From Erinaceus europaeus (taxonomy: Eukaryota; Chordata; Mammalia; Eulipotyphla; Erinaceidae): a stretch of DNA of 64,000 nt. The notes under the pieces are model-generated. The model made no database searches and had not been told where the DNA came from. It saw nothing but the letters and a program-made list of their open reading frames with translations. A program made the translations under genes and the position numbers. The DNA lies in the NCBI RefSeq assembly GCF_950295315.1, contig NC_080175.1, positions 66,055,353 through 66,119,352 of the forward strand, given 5' to 3'. Shown here piece after piece: positions 44,478 through 55,650 of the stretch. The first letter of the stretch is position 1. Every line of letters begins with the position of its first letter.

Positions 44478-44625
44478 AGTTTAAAATTGGAAAAGAAACT
44501 ATGGCTATGGAGGTAGCACAGAGGTTTACACAACAGACTTCTGTGCCTGAGGCTTGGAGCATCCAGGTTCATCCCCAGCACCACCATAATTCAAAACTAA
44601 CCAATGCTGAGAGAGAGAGAGAGAA
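44478..44625 (+). mobile_element. SINE family 3
   Basis: ctatggaggtagcacagagg, cagacttctgtgcctgaggc, ggttcatccccagcaccacc, then (GA)n. Confidence 0.75.
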
Positions 44626-44837
44626 AAGAGTAATAATAGGTAGCAATATGTTTTAAACTTTTAAATTAGCATGCAATAGTAGATTTCCCAAATTAATATA
44701 TATTAAATTCTATGATTTTGATGTAGTAATAATACTAAGCAATTCATTTTTACACATGAGTACTTTTGTGTCTTATTTTATTCTCTACCTAAGAAACAAT
44801 AGTTTTCTTTACTTGAATTTTAATTGAATTAATAGGA

Positions 44838-45021
44838 AATATTTCAGCTGAGGAGACATCATAGTTCTGCAAAAGATTTTCATGCCTGACATTCCAAAGT
44901 CCTGCATTCAATCCCCAGCATCAACATAAGCCAGAGCTGAGCAGTGCTCTGATTGCTGTCTCTGTGTCTTTCTCTGTGTCATTAAAAATAAATACATAAA
45001 ATATTTTTTAAAAAAAGAAAA
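44838..45021 (+). mobile_element. SINE family 3
   Basis: agctgaggagacatcatagt, ttcatgcctgacattccaaa, attcaatccccagcatcaac, ataagccagagctgagcagt, and a tail with aataaatacataaaata. Flanks ggaaatattt and gaaaacattt suggest a decayed duplication. Confidence 0.82.
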
Positions 45022-45162
45022 CATTTTGATTGATTACTTGTAAATTCAGTCCCTGAACAACCATGGTTTTACTAGCAAGATGATTTAATGGAAAAGCAAT
45101 ATCCTCTGACCTGCTATATCCACCCAGGAAATCTTTACTCTTCCACTGAGTATTACAGTGAA

Positions 45163-45285
45163 TTTTTTTTTTTTTACAGAGCACAACAGAGGTCTGGTTT
45201 ATGGTGCGGGGGGATGAACCTGGGATTTTGGAGCCTCAAGTATGAGTGTCTCATTGCATAACTATTAGGCTATCTACCCACAAAA
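45163..45285 (-). mobile_element. SINE family 3, minus strand
   Basis: ggtctggtttatggtgcggg, gatgaacctgggattttgga and gcctcaagtatgagtgtctc are the reverse complement of the family 3 body. Confidence 0.8.
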
Positions 45286-45289
45286 TCTT

Positions 45290-46670
45290 CAAGTTTGACC
45301 ATAGATGTTTATTATTAAATCCATTTTCTTCATTTTTAAGAATAATTTTATATTTGAATCTATCTTTTTGTTTGTTTGTTTGCTTGTGACATGATAAAAT
45401 TCAAGCTAAGAAAGTCAAAGCTTCTGAGAAGGAAACTTGATTGCTCAGAGAAAGTGTGAAATCCCATGTATTATTAAAACCAAAGGACTGTCTCGATCAA
45501 AATTTTCTGACTACATCTAACTCATTTTCAAAACTCCCCACCCACATCGTTCTCTGAAGCATGTCTCAAAGTCCCAACCCTCCTATTGCTTAGCTTAGAA
45601 CACAGGTTGGTTTCTTTTTCTCAACATGTGCTTTCTTTAAAGTCAAATGTACAATATTCAGTCTTGGCACATTACAGGAAATATGATCTAGATACTTCTC
45701 ATTACTGCAATATAGCACACACAAAAAATCCCCTACCATACTGTTCATATCCTTTCTTAAATATCACCCCTGTAAGTAGATCTTGTCAGTATTTTTAGAA
45801 ATAATTAGTTGACTTTCCCATTCTTTTTTATTAAGTTTATATCATGTCACAGTTCCCAGTTTTCTCTAAAATTAACCCAGCTTCTGTAAAATTAGTCCAT
45901 CTTCAATGGTCATTCTAAGCATTTTTAACTCAGTGCCCAGAAGTTATAGACAAGTTTCAAACTGGATAGACAAGATCCTGAATAAGAGTCTTTCTCTTCT
46001 GAAAATGTTACCGTAAAGTCTACTAGATTTGTTAAATGAGGAAATATTTGATGAGTAAATACATGATGATCAAATTTTCTGCCACTGTCACAGCACAAGT
46101 ATTTTGTTAATTTTATAGGCAGTGAGAATTGCTGAAATGATTATCTGAATGATAGTAATCCCTGTCATGTTACCACAGTTTAAACAAATTCACCTGAACC
46201 CTTGAGAGAACCCATCCTAACTCTGTAACCCAATTTTGGTCCTTAGGTGAAAACCTAAAATTAATGCAGAGTGTTTCAACTATTCTTTAGTACACTTGGG
46301 ATTTCAAACCTTCATTCTCATCAAGCACCTCCCATCATCACTACCCAATAAAATCTATCCATTGAAGAGACAGGGGCAAACACGTAGATTATAAATACTG
46401 AGATGTATGGTTTTTGCTTTCAAGATTTAGTACCTCTTTTCTGAGCTGGTGTTTATTCGCAAAATGAACTGAAAGTCCATAAAGGACTTACCATTCTTCC
46501 ACATCAGCTGGCTATGAAAACTAGGCATAGTCTGAGAGGTAGGTAATTCAGCCAGAGAATAATCCAAGAAACAAAGTCACGTCTATTTGTTTTTCATCTC
46601 GGTTCTATTATAGTACGGACATTGTTCCTGTAAATAAGGTGACATGTTTTTAGAAAATGAAAGTATGCAA
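45290..46670. other. Single-copy DNA, no gene seen
   Basis: 1.4 kb of AT-rich sequence. No frame above 81 codons and no repeat recognised. Confidence 0.5.
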
Positions 46671-46674
46671 GTTG

Positions 46675-46835
46675 AGTGGTGGAACACCCTATAGAGTGTA
46701 CATGTTACCATGCAAGATGACTTGGGTTCAAGCCTCCAGTCCCCACCTGCAGAATGGAAATGTCTGGTGGTGGAGGTGCTACAGGTATCTCTCCTCCTCC
46801 CTGTCCCTCCCCCAGCTGATCTCCCCACTATAAAC
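46675..46835 (+). mobile_element. SINE family 2, 3'-truncated or diverged
   Basis: gagtgtacatgttaccatgc, ttgggttcaagcctccagtc, cccacctgcagaatggaaat, then a decayed pyrimidine block. Confidence 0.72.
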
Positions 46836-46989
46836 CATGGAAGGGCTCTTTACAATCACTCACTATGGACTCTTTATTTTGACCATGAGACTATCAACAC
46901 TAGGAAGAAGTAAATGGACTGACTTTCCCAAAGACAAAGAATAACACTTTTAGAATTCAAAATTGTGGTTGATTAAAAATGATGAAAGG

Positions 46990-47213
46990 TGGGCAGTGGC
47001 TCACCTGGTTGAACGCACATGTCACAGTGCCCTCAGTGCACGTGTTACAGTGGGCAAGCCCCCAGTCCCCACCTGCTGGGGGAAAGCTTCAGGAGTGGTG
47101 AAGCAGGGCTACAGGCGTCTCTTTGTCTCTCTCCCTCTCTATCACTCCCTTCCCTCTAAATTTCTGACTGCCTCTATTCAATAAATAAATAAAGATAATG
47201 AAAAAAAATTTTT
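46990..47213 (+). mobile_element. SINE family 2, complete
   Basis: Perfect 13-bp duplication aaatgatgaaagg at 46,977-46,989 and 47,214-47,226. The head shows an internal duplication of the gttgaacgcacatgtcacag region (a second cacgtgttacagtgggcaag). Confidence 0.9.
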
Positions 47214-47242
47214 AAATGATGAAAGGCAGACAAAAATGCTAG

Positions 47243-47420
47243 GCCTGGGGGCCAGGGGGGTGGTGAATACAGTAGGGCACGCACATTACCATACACAAAC
47301 ACCAGGTTTCAAGCCCATGCTCCCCACCTGCAGGAGGGAAACTTCACAAGAAGTGAAGCAGTGTTGCTTCCTTTCTCTCTCCCTTCCCTCTCAATTTCTT
47401 TGCCTCTATCAATGGGGGGA
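47243..47420 (+). mobile_element. SINE family 2
   Basis: gtagggcacgcacattacca, cccatgctccccacctgcag, cacaagaagtgaagcagtgt, then ttctttgcctctatcaatgg leading into a purine-rich repeat. Confidence 0.78.
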
Positions 47421-47438
47421 GGGGGAGGGAGGAGGGAG

Positions 47439-47474
<36 letters not shown>

Positions 47475-47500
47475 AAGAGGGAGAGGGAGAGGGAGAGACT
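47421..47500. repeat. Purine-rich simple repeat, (GGGA)n/(GA)n
   Basis: Continuous G/A strand at the tail of a SINE; on the other strand it makes the serine/leucine frame 47,309-47,557, which is not a gene. Confidence 0.9.
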
Positions 47501-47559
47501 ATGATCATGGCTGGCAGCTTTATTTTTGTTTACATTTACCTTTACTTCTTTCTTCAATC

Positions 47560-47800
47560 ACCAGAATCTTGTGCAGGCACAATTTTATTGCACCAAGCCA
47601 ATTTTTGTCTGATAAAGAGCGAGCAAGAGAGAAGGAGAGAAACAGAGACAAGAGGAAAAAAGGAAAGACAAAAGACACCACAGCAGCTTCCTCCTGTTCT
47701 GTGCTACAGGACTTTCATGTGATATATCAGAGACTGAAGCCTGGGTCAGGCAACATGGCAAGGCAGGCACCCTACCAAGTGAACTATCTCATTGTCCATC
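47560..47800 (-). mobile_element. SINE family 4-like, minus strand
   Basis: The minus strand reads ggtagggtgcctgccttgcc, atgttgcctgacccaggctt, then a pyrimidine block matching the family 4 layout. Diverged; exact family uncertain. Confidence 0.55.
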
Positions 47801-48016
47801 TTGGGGACCTTAAAAGTTTTAGGTATTTTTATTTAGATGGAATAATTATTTCAACATTATTCTTTCCAACTTTTTCTTTATGTCCTATGTGACCTTGTCC
47901 TGCTTTTAGTAGATGGGTTTGACTAATAAATATTGCTATAATTTATATATGTCATGTCAATTCTATCCTTCTAATGCGATTTTTAACCATCTCTTATTTC
48001 TTTATTACAAAATGGT

Positions 48017-48112
48017 TCAGTTTGATCAGTGAAATAACTCACTTGGACAGTGTGCTGTTTGTTGTGTGCACAACCCAGGTTTGGGCCTTGCTTCCTCTGA
48101 ACTAAATCTTGG
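48017..48112 (+). mobile_element. tRNA-like SINE head, partial
   Basis: tcagtgaaataactcacttg-gacagtgtgctg and gcacaacccaggtttgggcc look like a tRNA-derived head with a B-box-like part. No standard body follows; instead comes a 56-bp segment shared with 45,022-45,077. Confidence 0.4.
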
Positions 48113-48257
48113 CATTTTGATTGATTAGTTGTAAATTCAGTCTCTGAACATCCATGGTTTTACTAGCATTATTAAAAAAAAAATACAGAAAAAAAAGGCT
48201 AATCTTAGCACATAGGACAACTCAGTTTGCTTTGTTGTTGTTTGTTTTTTTAACAGT

Positions 48258-48545
48258 TTTTTAATTTTATAAATATATATTTACTTTCTCTTTTGTTGCT
48301 CCTGTTGTTTTATTGTTGTAGTTACTATTGTTGTTGTTATTGATGTCGTATTTAGATAGGACAGAGATAAATGGAGAGAGGAGGGGAAGACAGAGAGGGA
48401 AAGAGAAAGACAAACACCTGCAGACCTGCTTCACCACCTGTGAAGTGACTCCCCGGCAGGTAGGGAGCTTGAACTGGGATTCTTGAGCTGGTCCTTGCAC
48501 TTTGTGCCACTTGCACTTAAGCCACTGCTGCACTACCACCCAGCT
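48258..48545 (-). mobile_element. tRNA-derived SINE, family 1, minus strand
   Basis: Tail aatttt-ataaatatatatttac, (GTT)n-rich part, aggacagagataaatggaga, gtgaagtgactccccggcag, head gcactaccacccagctcccc. Confidence 0.88.
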
Positions 48546-48551
48546 CCCCAG

Positions 48552-48716
48552 TTGTTTCTTTTAAAGATGTGTTTATTTATGAGAGAGAGACAGAGAGAGA
48601 GACACAGAGAGAGACAGAGAGCTAGCATGCTGGTACATAGGATTCTGGTGTTTGATCTCAGGACCTCATGTTCGATGGCCCAATACTTTAGCCACTGTGC
48701 CACCTCCCAGGGCCTA
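48552..48716 (-). mobile_element. SINE family 4, minus strand
   Basis: gtttatttatgagagagaga, (GA)n with cagaga variants, ttgatctcaggacctcatgt, agccactgtgccacctccca. Confidence 0.82.
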
Positions 48717-48719
48717 AGA

Positions 48720-49060
48720 AACTCATTTTAGTCAATGTGTTCAGAGACCATTTTACAGAGGAAGAAACATACCAGCTACTACCCTAAGACAAGATGAGAG
48801 TTAGTGAACTTTCAAGTTCTCTTACTTAGAACATGTCTAATCCTTTCTCCTATTATTTACTGATTCTCAGAATTAATGTTGTCCTGTGCTTTATATTTGC
48901 TCTTAGTTCCACGTGTTTGCTTTCTTTTTCTTTTTTTTCTTTACTTTCAAGAAACAATATTGACATTTTTCTCAGATTTTAACAAGACCAGTTATATGTG
49001 TCTTTAATTTAATCGGTCTTAGAGTTTCTACCCAGGCATTTTAAGTTGTCCTACGGTTAG
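48720..49060. other. Single-copy DNA, no gene seen
   Basis: About 340 bp; a cttttttttctttactttca stretch, nothing else. Confidence 0.5.
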
Positions 49061-49065
49061 AGCTG

Positions 49066-49170
49066 GGAAGATAGCATGATGGTTATGCAAACAGACTCTC
49101 ATGCCTGACGTTCAGAAGTCCCAGCTTCAGTGTCATGCAACACCATAAACCAGAGCTGAGCAATGTTCTG
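49066..49170 (+). mobile_element. SINE family 3
   Basis: gaagatagcatgatggttat, gcaaacagactctcatgcct, cataaaccagagctgagcaa. Confidence 0.85.
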
Positions 49171-49365
49171 GGGGAAAAAAGAAAAAGGCATATTTATTCT
49201 TTACTCATGGTGTTTTGTTTGTTAATTAGTTCATTTTTCTGTTTGTTTTTTTTGATCTGGAAAAATTTAATTAATTTTCCCTCTGTGTTCTATATCTAAT
49301 TTTCCTTCCCATCTTAGGAATATTACTAATTAATTACTGTTTACAAGGTCATACAGGAAAAATGA

Positions 49366-49438
49366 CATCATGAAAATTATAGTATATATCAAGTCTTTGG
49401 ATTTCAAAGACTTGATACATACAATAATTTTCATGATG
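49366..49438. repeat. 73-bp near-perfect inverted repeat (hairpin)
   Basis: Arms 49,366-49,399 and 49,405-49,438 (34 bases each) pair with only two mismatches around a 5-base loop, gattt. The left arm starts catcatgaaaattatagtat and the right arm ends taattttcatgatg. It lies in otherwise unremarkable AT-rich sequence. RNA from either strand would fold into a pre-miRNA-sized hairpin. Alternatives are a local inverted duplication from template switching or a small palindromic transposon. Confidence 0.9.
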
Positions 49439-49601
49439 ACCAAATGCACAGGTTTCAAACATAATCTTTATGGCCACGCAGTAAACAGACCATTAAAGGA
49501 TAAGAATAGATAAAAGCTTTGAAATGATACACATGAACAAGTATAAAAAGTAAGTCATGACAGCAAAAATAGAAAGTCGGAAGCAGATGTAAAAGATATT
49601 T

Positions 49602-49820
49602 ATAGGGCTGGATGATGGCGCACCTGGTTGAGTGCACTTGTTGTAGTGCACAAGGACCCAGGTTCAAGCCCTCAGCACCCACCTGCAGAGGGAAAGCTTT
49701 GCAAGTGGTAAAGCAGGGCTGCAGGCGTCTCTGTCTCTCTCCCTCTCTATTGCCCCCTTCCTTCTTGATTTCTGGCTGTCTCTATCCAGTAAATAAAATA
49801 AAGACAATAAAAAAAATTTT
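49602..49820 (+). mobile_element. SINE family 2, complete
   Basis: ggctggatgatggcgcacct to ataaaataaagacaataaaa. Duplication aagatattt at 49,593-49,601 and 49,821-49,829. One of the least diverged family 2 copies here. Confidence 0.9.
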
Positions 49821-49829
49821 AAGATATTT

Positions 49830-50540
49830 GTAAAGTAAAGCAAATAAGACTAAGTGGTCAGTTCAATATATGTATTAATGAGGCAGTAAAAACCAAACTA
49901 TTGTCTTCTAGCTTGAGTGACTAGGAAGATGAGTTAGTTATCTGTTAAGTCATCAAATTTTATGAAGCATAAATAGGCAATGTGGCAGGCACTAAGACCA
50001 CAGGATAAATAAAACTCAGACTTTAGAATATGTAGTGAAAGAGATAAATGTGAAAACATTAATAGAATGTAAAAATTATTATAATTTTATAAGCAAGTTC
50101 CTATAAGCAAGGAAGAAAAGAGGGAGAGAAGGATGTATGGATGGAAGTTAGTTCTTAATTCTGTTTGGGAATAAGAAGTACAGTAAACTACTTCAGTTCA
50201 AATAACCAGGAAAAGTGAGATAGAGTGATTAAGAAATTCAGGGAACAGGGCAGATTCTGAAGAAGGAGTTGGCAATATTTTCTACTTGAATTTGAGGTTG
50301 ACATGCTTATTGGGTAAAGCAGGTTACAGACATCAAGTAGTCAGGATCTGCTGTTTAAGGAAAAGAGTTGCGTTGGATACTCTCCAAGCTGAATTCTTTG
50401 AGGACCCTGTGTTACTTTCTTATGGTAATAAGTCATACAAACACACACATGCTGGGTGACTTGAAACAACAGAAATTAACTTCATCATAGTTGCGTAGGA
50501 CAGAAATTTGAAATCAAAGTATATGGGTCAGGACAGTTAT
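49830..50540. other. Single-copy DNA, no gene seen
   Basis: 700 bp, AT-rich; no frame of note. Confidence 0.5.
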
Positions 50541-50544
50541 TCCC

Positions 50545-50665
50545 CTGGAGGATATTTGTTTACCAAAACTTTGCTCAGCTTTGGCTTATGGTAGTGCAGG
50601 GACTTGAGCTTATGACTTCTGAGCCTCAGGTATGAGTTTCTTTGCATCACCATTATGCTCACTGC
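50545..50665 (-). mobile_element. SINE family 3, minus strand
   Basis: aactttgctcagctttggct, tatggtagtgcagggacttg, ctgagcctcaggtatgagtt. Confidence 0.75.
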
Positions 50666-50828
50666 TCCCCTGCCCACTGCTGGAGGTTTTCTAGGAAGAA
50701 TTCTTCCTTCTTCTTCTAGCTCCTGGATGCTGTCAGAATTTCTATATCACTCCAGTCACTGCATCTCTGGTTATCTCTTTTCTGTGAATGTCTTCGCTTC
50801 TGTTTATCTCAAATCTCATTTCCTCTTA

Positions 50829-50952
50829 CAGGGATAAAGAATAGGGAAGCCTCCAATGGAGGGGATAGGATCTAGGACTCCAGTGGTGGGAACTGTATGG
50901 AATTGTACCTCTCTTATCCTACAATCTTGTTAATTATTATTAAATCACTTAA
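50829..50952 (+). mobile_element. L1 3' UTR terminus, short insertion
   Basis: agggataaagaatagggaag, cagtggtgggaactgtatgg, attattattaaatcactt. Confidence 0.82.
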
Positions 50953-51315
50953 AAAATGCTTGTCATGGAATTTGGCACCCAACTGAATGACCTCATTCAT
51001 CTCAGAATACTTAGTTGGAGATACAAAGACCCTTTATCCAAATAGGGTAACATTTTCAGATTCTGAGAATCAGAATGCAGGCATTTTGGAGGGCTCTACT
51101 TTTAATTGTGAGCTCTCTGGGGAAAACTGAAGCATCTGGGATCAGTACCTCAAAGACCCCCTCTCCTCTGGGTTTCCTAGAAGAAAACTTGCCTGTGACA
51201 GGTCCCACCCATGTTCACAGACCTCACAGTCAGGTTTGCTTGCCTTTAAATGAATGGAAAACCAGGTATCACCCAATATCTGTGAAAGGGCATAATATAG
51301 CACAGCCTGGAAGAG
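50953..51315. other. Single-copy DNA, no gene seen
   Basis: About 360 bp. The 84-codon frame at 51,075-51,329 runs into a SINE and has no recognisable content. Confidence 0.45.
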
Positions 51316-51317
51316 GT

Positions 51318-51450
51318 TTCAGCAGTTAGAGTGAAAGACTTTCATAAGTGAGGCTTTGGGTTCAATCCTCAGCACTTCATATGCCAGAACTGAGCAGTGC
51401 TTTGGTTTTCATCTCTCTCTCTCTCTTTTTCTCTTTCTCTCTCTAATAAA
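51318..51450 (+). mobile_element. SINE family 3
   Basis: gcagttagagtgaaagactt, gggttcaatcctcagcactt, ccagaactgagcagtgcttt, then (CT)n. Confidence 0.7.
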
Positions 51451-51537
51451 TACATATGTTCATAAATTTTCACATAAATATTCTGAAATAAAATACACTA
51501 AAATTTAAAAAATAAAAGTACTTTTTTCTTTTCATTG

Positions 51538-51678
51538 CAGGTGGTGACATAGGGGATAGACAGCAGGATTTACATGTAAGAGGTCCCAAATTTAAACCCT
51601 GCTGCATATGCCAGAATGATGCTCTCATTCTTCTCTCTTTCTCTCATGCATTAATAGATAAATAAATCCTTAAATCAA
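51538..51678 (+). mobile_element. SINE family 4
   Basis: caggtggtgacataggggat, aagaggtcccaaatttaaac, gccagaatgatgctctcatt, ttaatagataaataaatcct. Confidence 0.72.
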
Positions 51679-51834
51679 GAAAAAAATTATTACTTAAAAA
51701 ATAATATACCAACCAATACTTTTCTCCAGAGAGACAGATAAAACTCAAAAAAAAATTAATAACTTGGAAAAATGCTACTTTGTACCCTCAGAGAAATTGA
51801 AATACATTGTAAGCCCACCTTTTATGTAACTTTT

Positions 51835-52305
51835 TTTATATTTATTTATTTTCCCTTTTGTTGCCCTTGTTTTTTATTGTTGTTGTAGTTGTTGTTATTG
51901 ATGTCATCATTGTTAGATAGGACAGAGAGAAAATGGAGAAAGGAGGGGAAGACAGAGAGGGAGAGAGAAAGATAGACACCTGGGTGGGGGGAGATAGCAT
52001 AATGGTTATGCAAACAGACTCTCGTGCCTGAGGCTCCGAAGTCCCAGGTTCAATTCCCAACACAACCATGTCAGAGTTGAGCAGTGCTCTGGAATTTCTC
52101 TCTCTGTCTGCATCTTTCTCAAAAATAAAATAAATAAAATATTATTTAAAAAGAAAGATAGATAGATACCTACAGACCTGTTTCACTGCTTGTGAAGCGG
52201 CTCCCCTGCAGCTGGAGAGCCAGGAGATCAAACTGGGATCCTTAGGCCGGTCCTTGCACTTTGTGCCACATGCACTTAACTCACTGTGCTACCGCCTGAC
52301 TCCTG
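51835..52305 (-). mobile_element. SINE family 1 (minus) split by a SINE family 3 (plus)
   Basis: Left part 51,835-51,985 and right part 52,150-52,305 together form one minus-strand family 1 unit. The junction repeats agaaagatagacacct and agaaagatagatagatacct, the duplication made by the inner element (the right copy has gained gata repeats). Confidence 0.85.
51986..52149 (+). mobile_element. SINE family 3 nested in SINE family 1
   Basis: gggagatagcataatggtta, gactctcgtgcctgaggctc, cgaagtcccaggttcaattc, gttgagcagtgctctggaat, tail aaaataaaataaataaaata. Well preserved, so younger than its host. Confidence 0.88.
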
Positions 52306-52309
52306 GTTT

Positions 52310-53384
52310 GTATAACTAAAAAAGTAATCAATACTAGGAATTTTAAACCCAAAATCAGAAATATAAAAGAGGTGTAAAATTAATATTTATACATAAAAAC
52401 TATTTAAATTACAGAATCATCAAATTTTGAACCCTCTCTTTTGAGATCCATTTAGTCAGAAAAGCTTCCATGTATCTACTTCTTGATTCTACACTAGGCT
52501 TGCCTTCTCATCTAGAATACTCTGTAGTTCCCAATGACTTCCAGAATCACAGAGTAGGCTTACTAACTTCAATAGTAAGTCCACTTTGGGATCCATGTAC
52601 ATGATAACAGAAGAGGACTAAAGTTTGGGAGTGAAAGTGTTTTGTACCCAGCTACCACATGGAGATGAGAAATTGTACCATAGGTCAACAACTGTACTGT
52701 AATCCTCTAGCCCACCAGTAAAGAAAGTAGTAATAATTAAAATCATTCTGATGATAACAAAAAAAAATAAATAAGCAACCAAAATATTTTTAAATGCTAT
52801 TATCAAAAAAGAAAGTAAAATTTTGAGAGATGCAGTTGAGGAAATCTCTCTAAAAAAAACAAAACAAAGACATTCATCTACATTCCCCACCCCCAAGAAA
52901 AAGAAAAGAAAAAATGAGAGAAAAGATTAGACACAAAAAGGGTTAATTCGAATGGTCCATTATGAGACCAATAAACATTCCAGAAGAAAAAATTAAGGAC
53001 AACAGAAAAGAGATACGTATAGTTACAAAGAAAAATGTCCTTGGATCAAAGACAAAATTTCTGGCTAATGTCTATGGTGTCAAAAATTGTATTTAGTATG
53101 ATGAAATATTAGAGTACAAGAACTGAAAAGATTCTAAATGTTCCCAGTTGGGGGTAGGAGGAGAAGTAAAGAAAACCACATACGAAGGAAATAGGGTCTG
53201 ACCAACATCACACTTCTTATTAGAAGAACTAGATGTTAGTCTACAACAACAACAACAACAACAACAAAAAAAAAACATTTTCTAAGTTCTGCAGGATTTG
53301 GAAGCTGTATCCCAAGGTCCAAGTCCTGTCTGTTGCTGTTTTCAAAAAATGCATTTTTTATACATGTTTTGCATTTTTTAATTT
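52310..53384. other. Single-copy DNA with a (CAA)n tract
   Basis: No gene recognised. (CAA)n followed by an A-run lies at 53,242-53,275; it makes the cysteine-rich minus-strand frame at 53,093-53,278, which is a repeat artefact. Confidence 0.55.
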
Positions 53385-54588
53385 ATTTTTTATTTAAGAA
53401 AGGATTAATTAACAAAACCATAGGATAGGAGGGGTACAACTCCACACAATTCCCACCACCCAATCTCCATATCCCACCCCCTCCCCTGATAGCTTTCCCA
53501 TTCTCTATCCCTCTGGGAGCATGGACCCAGGGTCATTGTGGGTTGCAGAAGGTGGAAGGTCTGGCTTCTGTAATTGCTTCCCCACTGAACATGGGCGTTA
53601 ACTGGTCAGTCCATACTCCCAGTCTGCCTCTCTCTTTCCCTAGTAGGGTGGGTCTCTGGGGAAGCCGAGCTCTAGGACACATTGGTGGGGTCTTCAGTCC
53701 AGGGAAGCCTGGCCGGCATCCTGATGACACCTGGAACCTGGTGGCTGAAAAGAGAGTTGACATACAAAGCCAAACAAATTGTTGAGCAATCATGGACCCA
53801 AAGCTTGGAATAGTGAAGAGGAAGTGTTTGGGGGGGGGGGGGGTACTCACTGCAAACTGTAGTGTATTTCTGCTTTCAGGTATATATTTTGCAGTAGTTT
53901 ACGGATACATGTGAACATATGCTCTCTCTCACAGAACCTGGTCTATATCTAGGTTTTGGGACTTTGTTAGAAAGTGAACCACCTGGGATGGAATTAGAGA
54001 ATACTATGAAAGGAAAGGTCTCACCTGAGTAATGAAGCTGAAGGGTTATAATTCCACATCTGAAGTCTCTGGACACAGTCTGAGCTGAAGCATGTTGAGG
54101 TGGCAATCGTTGTGTTGATTAGGTTGCGATCGGCAGATGCAATATTATTTGATATGGATTGGGAGAGGCATGAGGGAAAGTGGGCCCTATCCAAAGGTTC
54201 CAGGACTGGGGGAAATATAGGCTCTATAGTGGAGATGTGAGGTTCCTGCTGTCTTAGGGTTCAAAAAGACAATGGATAGTTATTGTTACCATCACATTAT
54301 TTGGTAATTGGGTTAACTTTGAAAAGTCCTTTTGTTAGGGTTTGCTGTATAGTACCCAGTATCTTGTATATAGCTGTGCCACCGGTTGCTTCTGATCTAC
54401 TTGGTCTAGGCTTTTGAGAGAGTCCGCATATCAAATACACAGCCTATATATTAAAAAGACTCAGTCTGTGTTTCAAAAACTTCTAGACATACAATTAATT
54501 TTCCCCCTCATATTAATTAACTAGTGATTTATATGACTACACTTTACTAGGAGTGTACATAAACACCATTCCCACCACCAAAAGACTT
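53385..54588 (-). mobile_element. L1 3' UTR, type A-short, minus strand
   Basis: From the tail (aatttattttttatttaaga, ggataggaggggtacaactc) to ctaggagtgtacataaacac-cattcccaccacc. It includes the acceptor region (ctgctgtcttagggttc at 54,249-54,265) and sequence upstream of it, so it comes from an unspliced RNA. A G-run at 53,829-53,841 disturbs the alignment. Confidence 0.9.
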
Positions 54589-54589
54589 A

Positions 54590-55636
54590 TTGGAGCAAAG
54601 TCAAGCTCATTCATTTACATTGGGTCTATACCTTATCTTATGAGATGGAGTTCAAATAGTTGCCACAGCAGACCACCACATGGCCTTCAAGCCCAAAAAT
54701 ATTTACTCCTGTAATAGTCCAAAATTGTCAGTTTCAGTTTGATGCAACAGAGATCTGAAAACTCTTCCCTCCAGTCATATGCTTGAAGAGGAAAGCTTTA
54801 TTTTTCAACACAGTACATTAGGAGAATGGCAGTTTTGTCAAACTATTCACCCCCTCACATTTCCTATATGTTCTGGGAAGAGGAAAAAAAAAAAAAAAGC
54901 CAGGGTTCTGAGACCAGGATTCTACCAACTGTTGCAATATCCTTCCCACTAGAGGATGGTAGGGGGTATCTTCCCCACTGTAGTCTTCCAGGCAGGGGAC
55001 CTGAGCTCTTCCCTCTAATATGGGGTGTGGCTTGAGGACGGTTTATCAAGGTTGTATTTGTTCTCTGTCTCAAATACCAAGTATTAGCCTGTTGTAGTTC
55101 AGTTCTATTCACTGGTGCTTTACAGAAATATGCTGATACTTTCTATAAAGGTAAATAAGCCTAGATTCCTGCAGCTTCCCTAGTCATAATGCAAAATTGA
55201 GGGTAAGGTATATTTGCAAATACAGCTTATATATTTAAGAACTTATATATCTAAAAACATATTAATGTATCATACACTTTTTTAAGTGTATTGGAGAATG
55301 GAATACATAAAAAGAGCACAGAACACAGCAAATGAAAGAACAGGGACTCTACTGACAAAAACCATAATCTGGGACGATCATGAAAAAAATGTCAGAATGA
55401 CAACTGAGCAAGATGGCATACCTAGGTCATACCATATTGGGAAAAGAGAGGAAGGATGTGTAGAAAACAGAAGTTGACCAAAAGGACAAGCTTTGGTAAG
55501 GGGAAGGGACAATGAAGCTATACTAAAGGCGAGACTGATCAGCTACAGAATTCTATTGCCTCAGATAAAGCACACTAATAAAAATGTAAACACTTCCTAT
55601 TGAACTTCAGCTTGGAGCATTTACCTATAAACTGAC
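54590..55636. other. Single-copy DNA, no gene seen
   Basis: 1 kb; overlapping opposite-strand frames at 54,826-55,112 are not supported by any motif. Confidence 0.5.
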
Positions 55637-55650
55637 AAGAAATGTGTAGT

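Noticed and set aside
47236..47892. 218-codon plus-strand frame
   Set aside because: Spans two SINEs and a purine repeat (Arg/Glu run); no biological unit.
53093..53278. Cysteine-rich small protein on the minus strand
   Set aside because: The Cys run is the antisense of (CAA)n.
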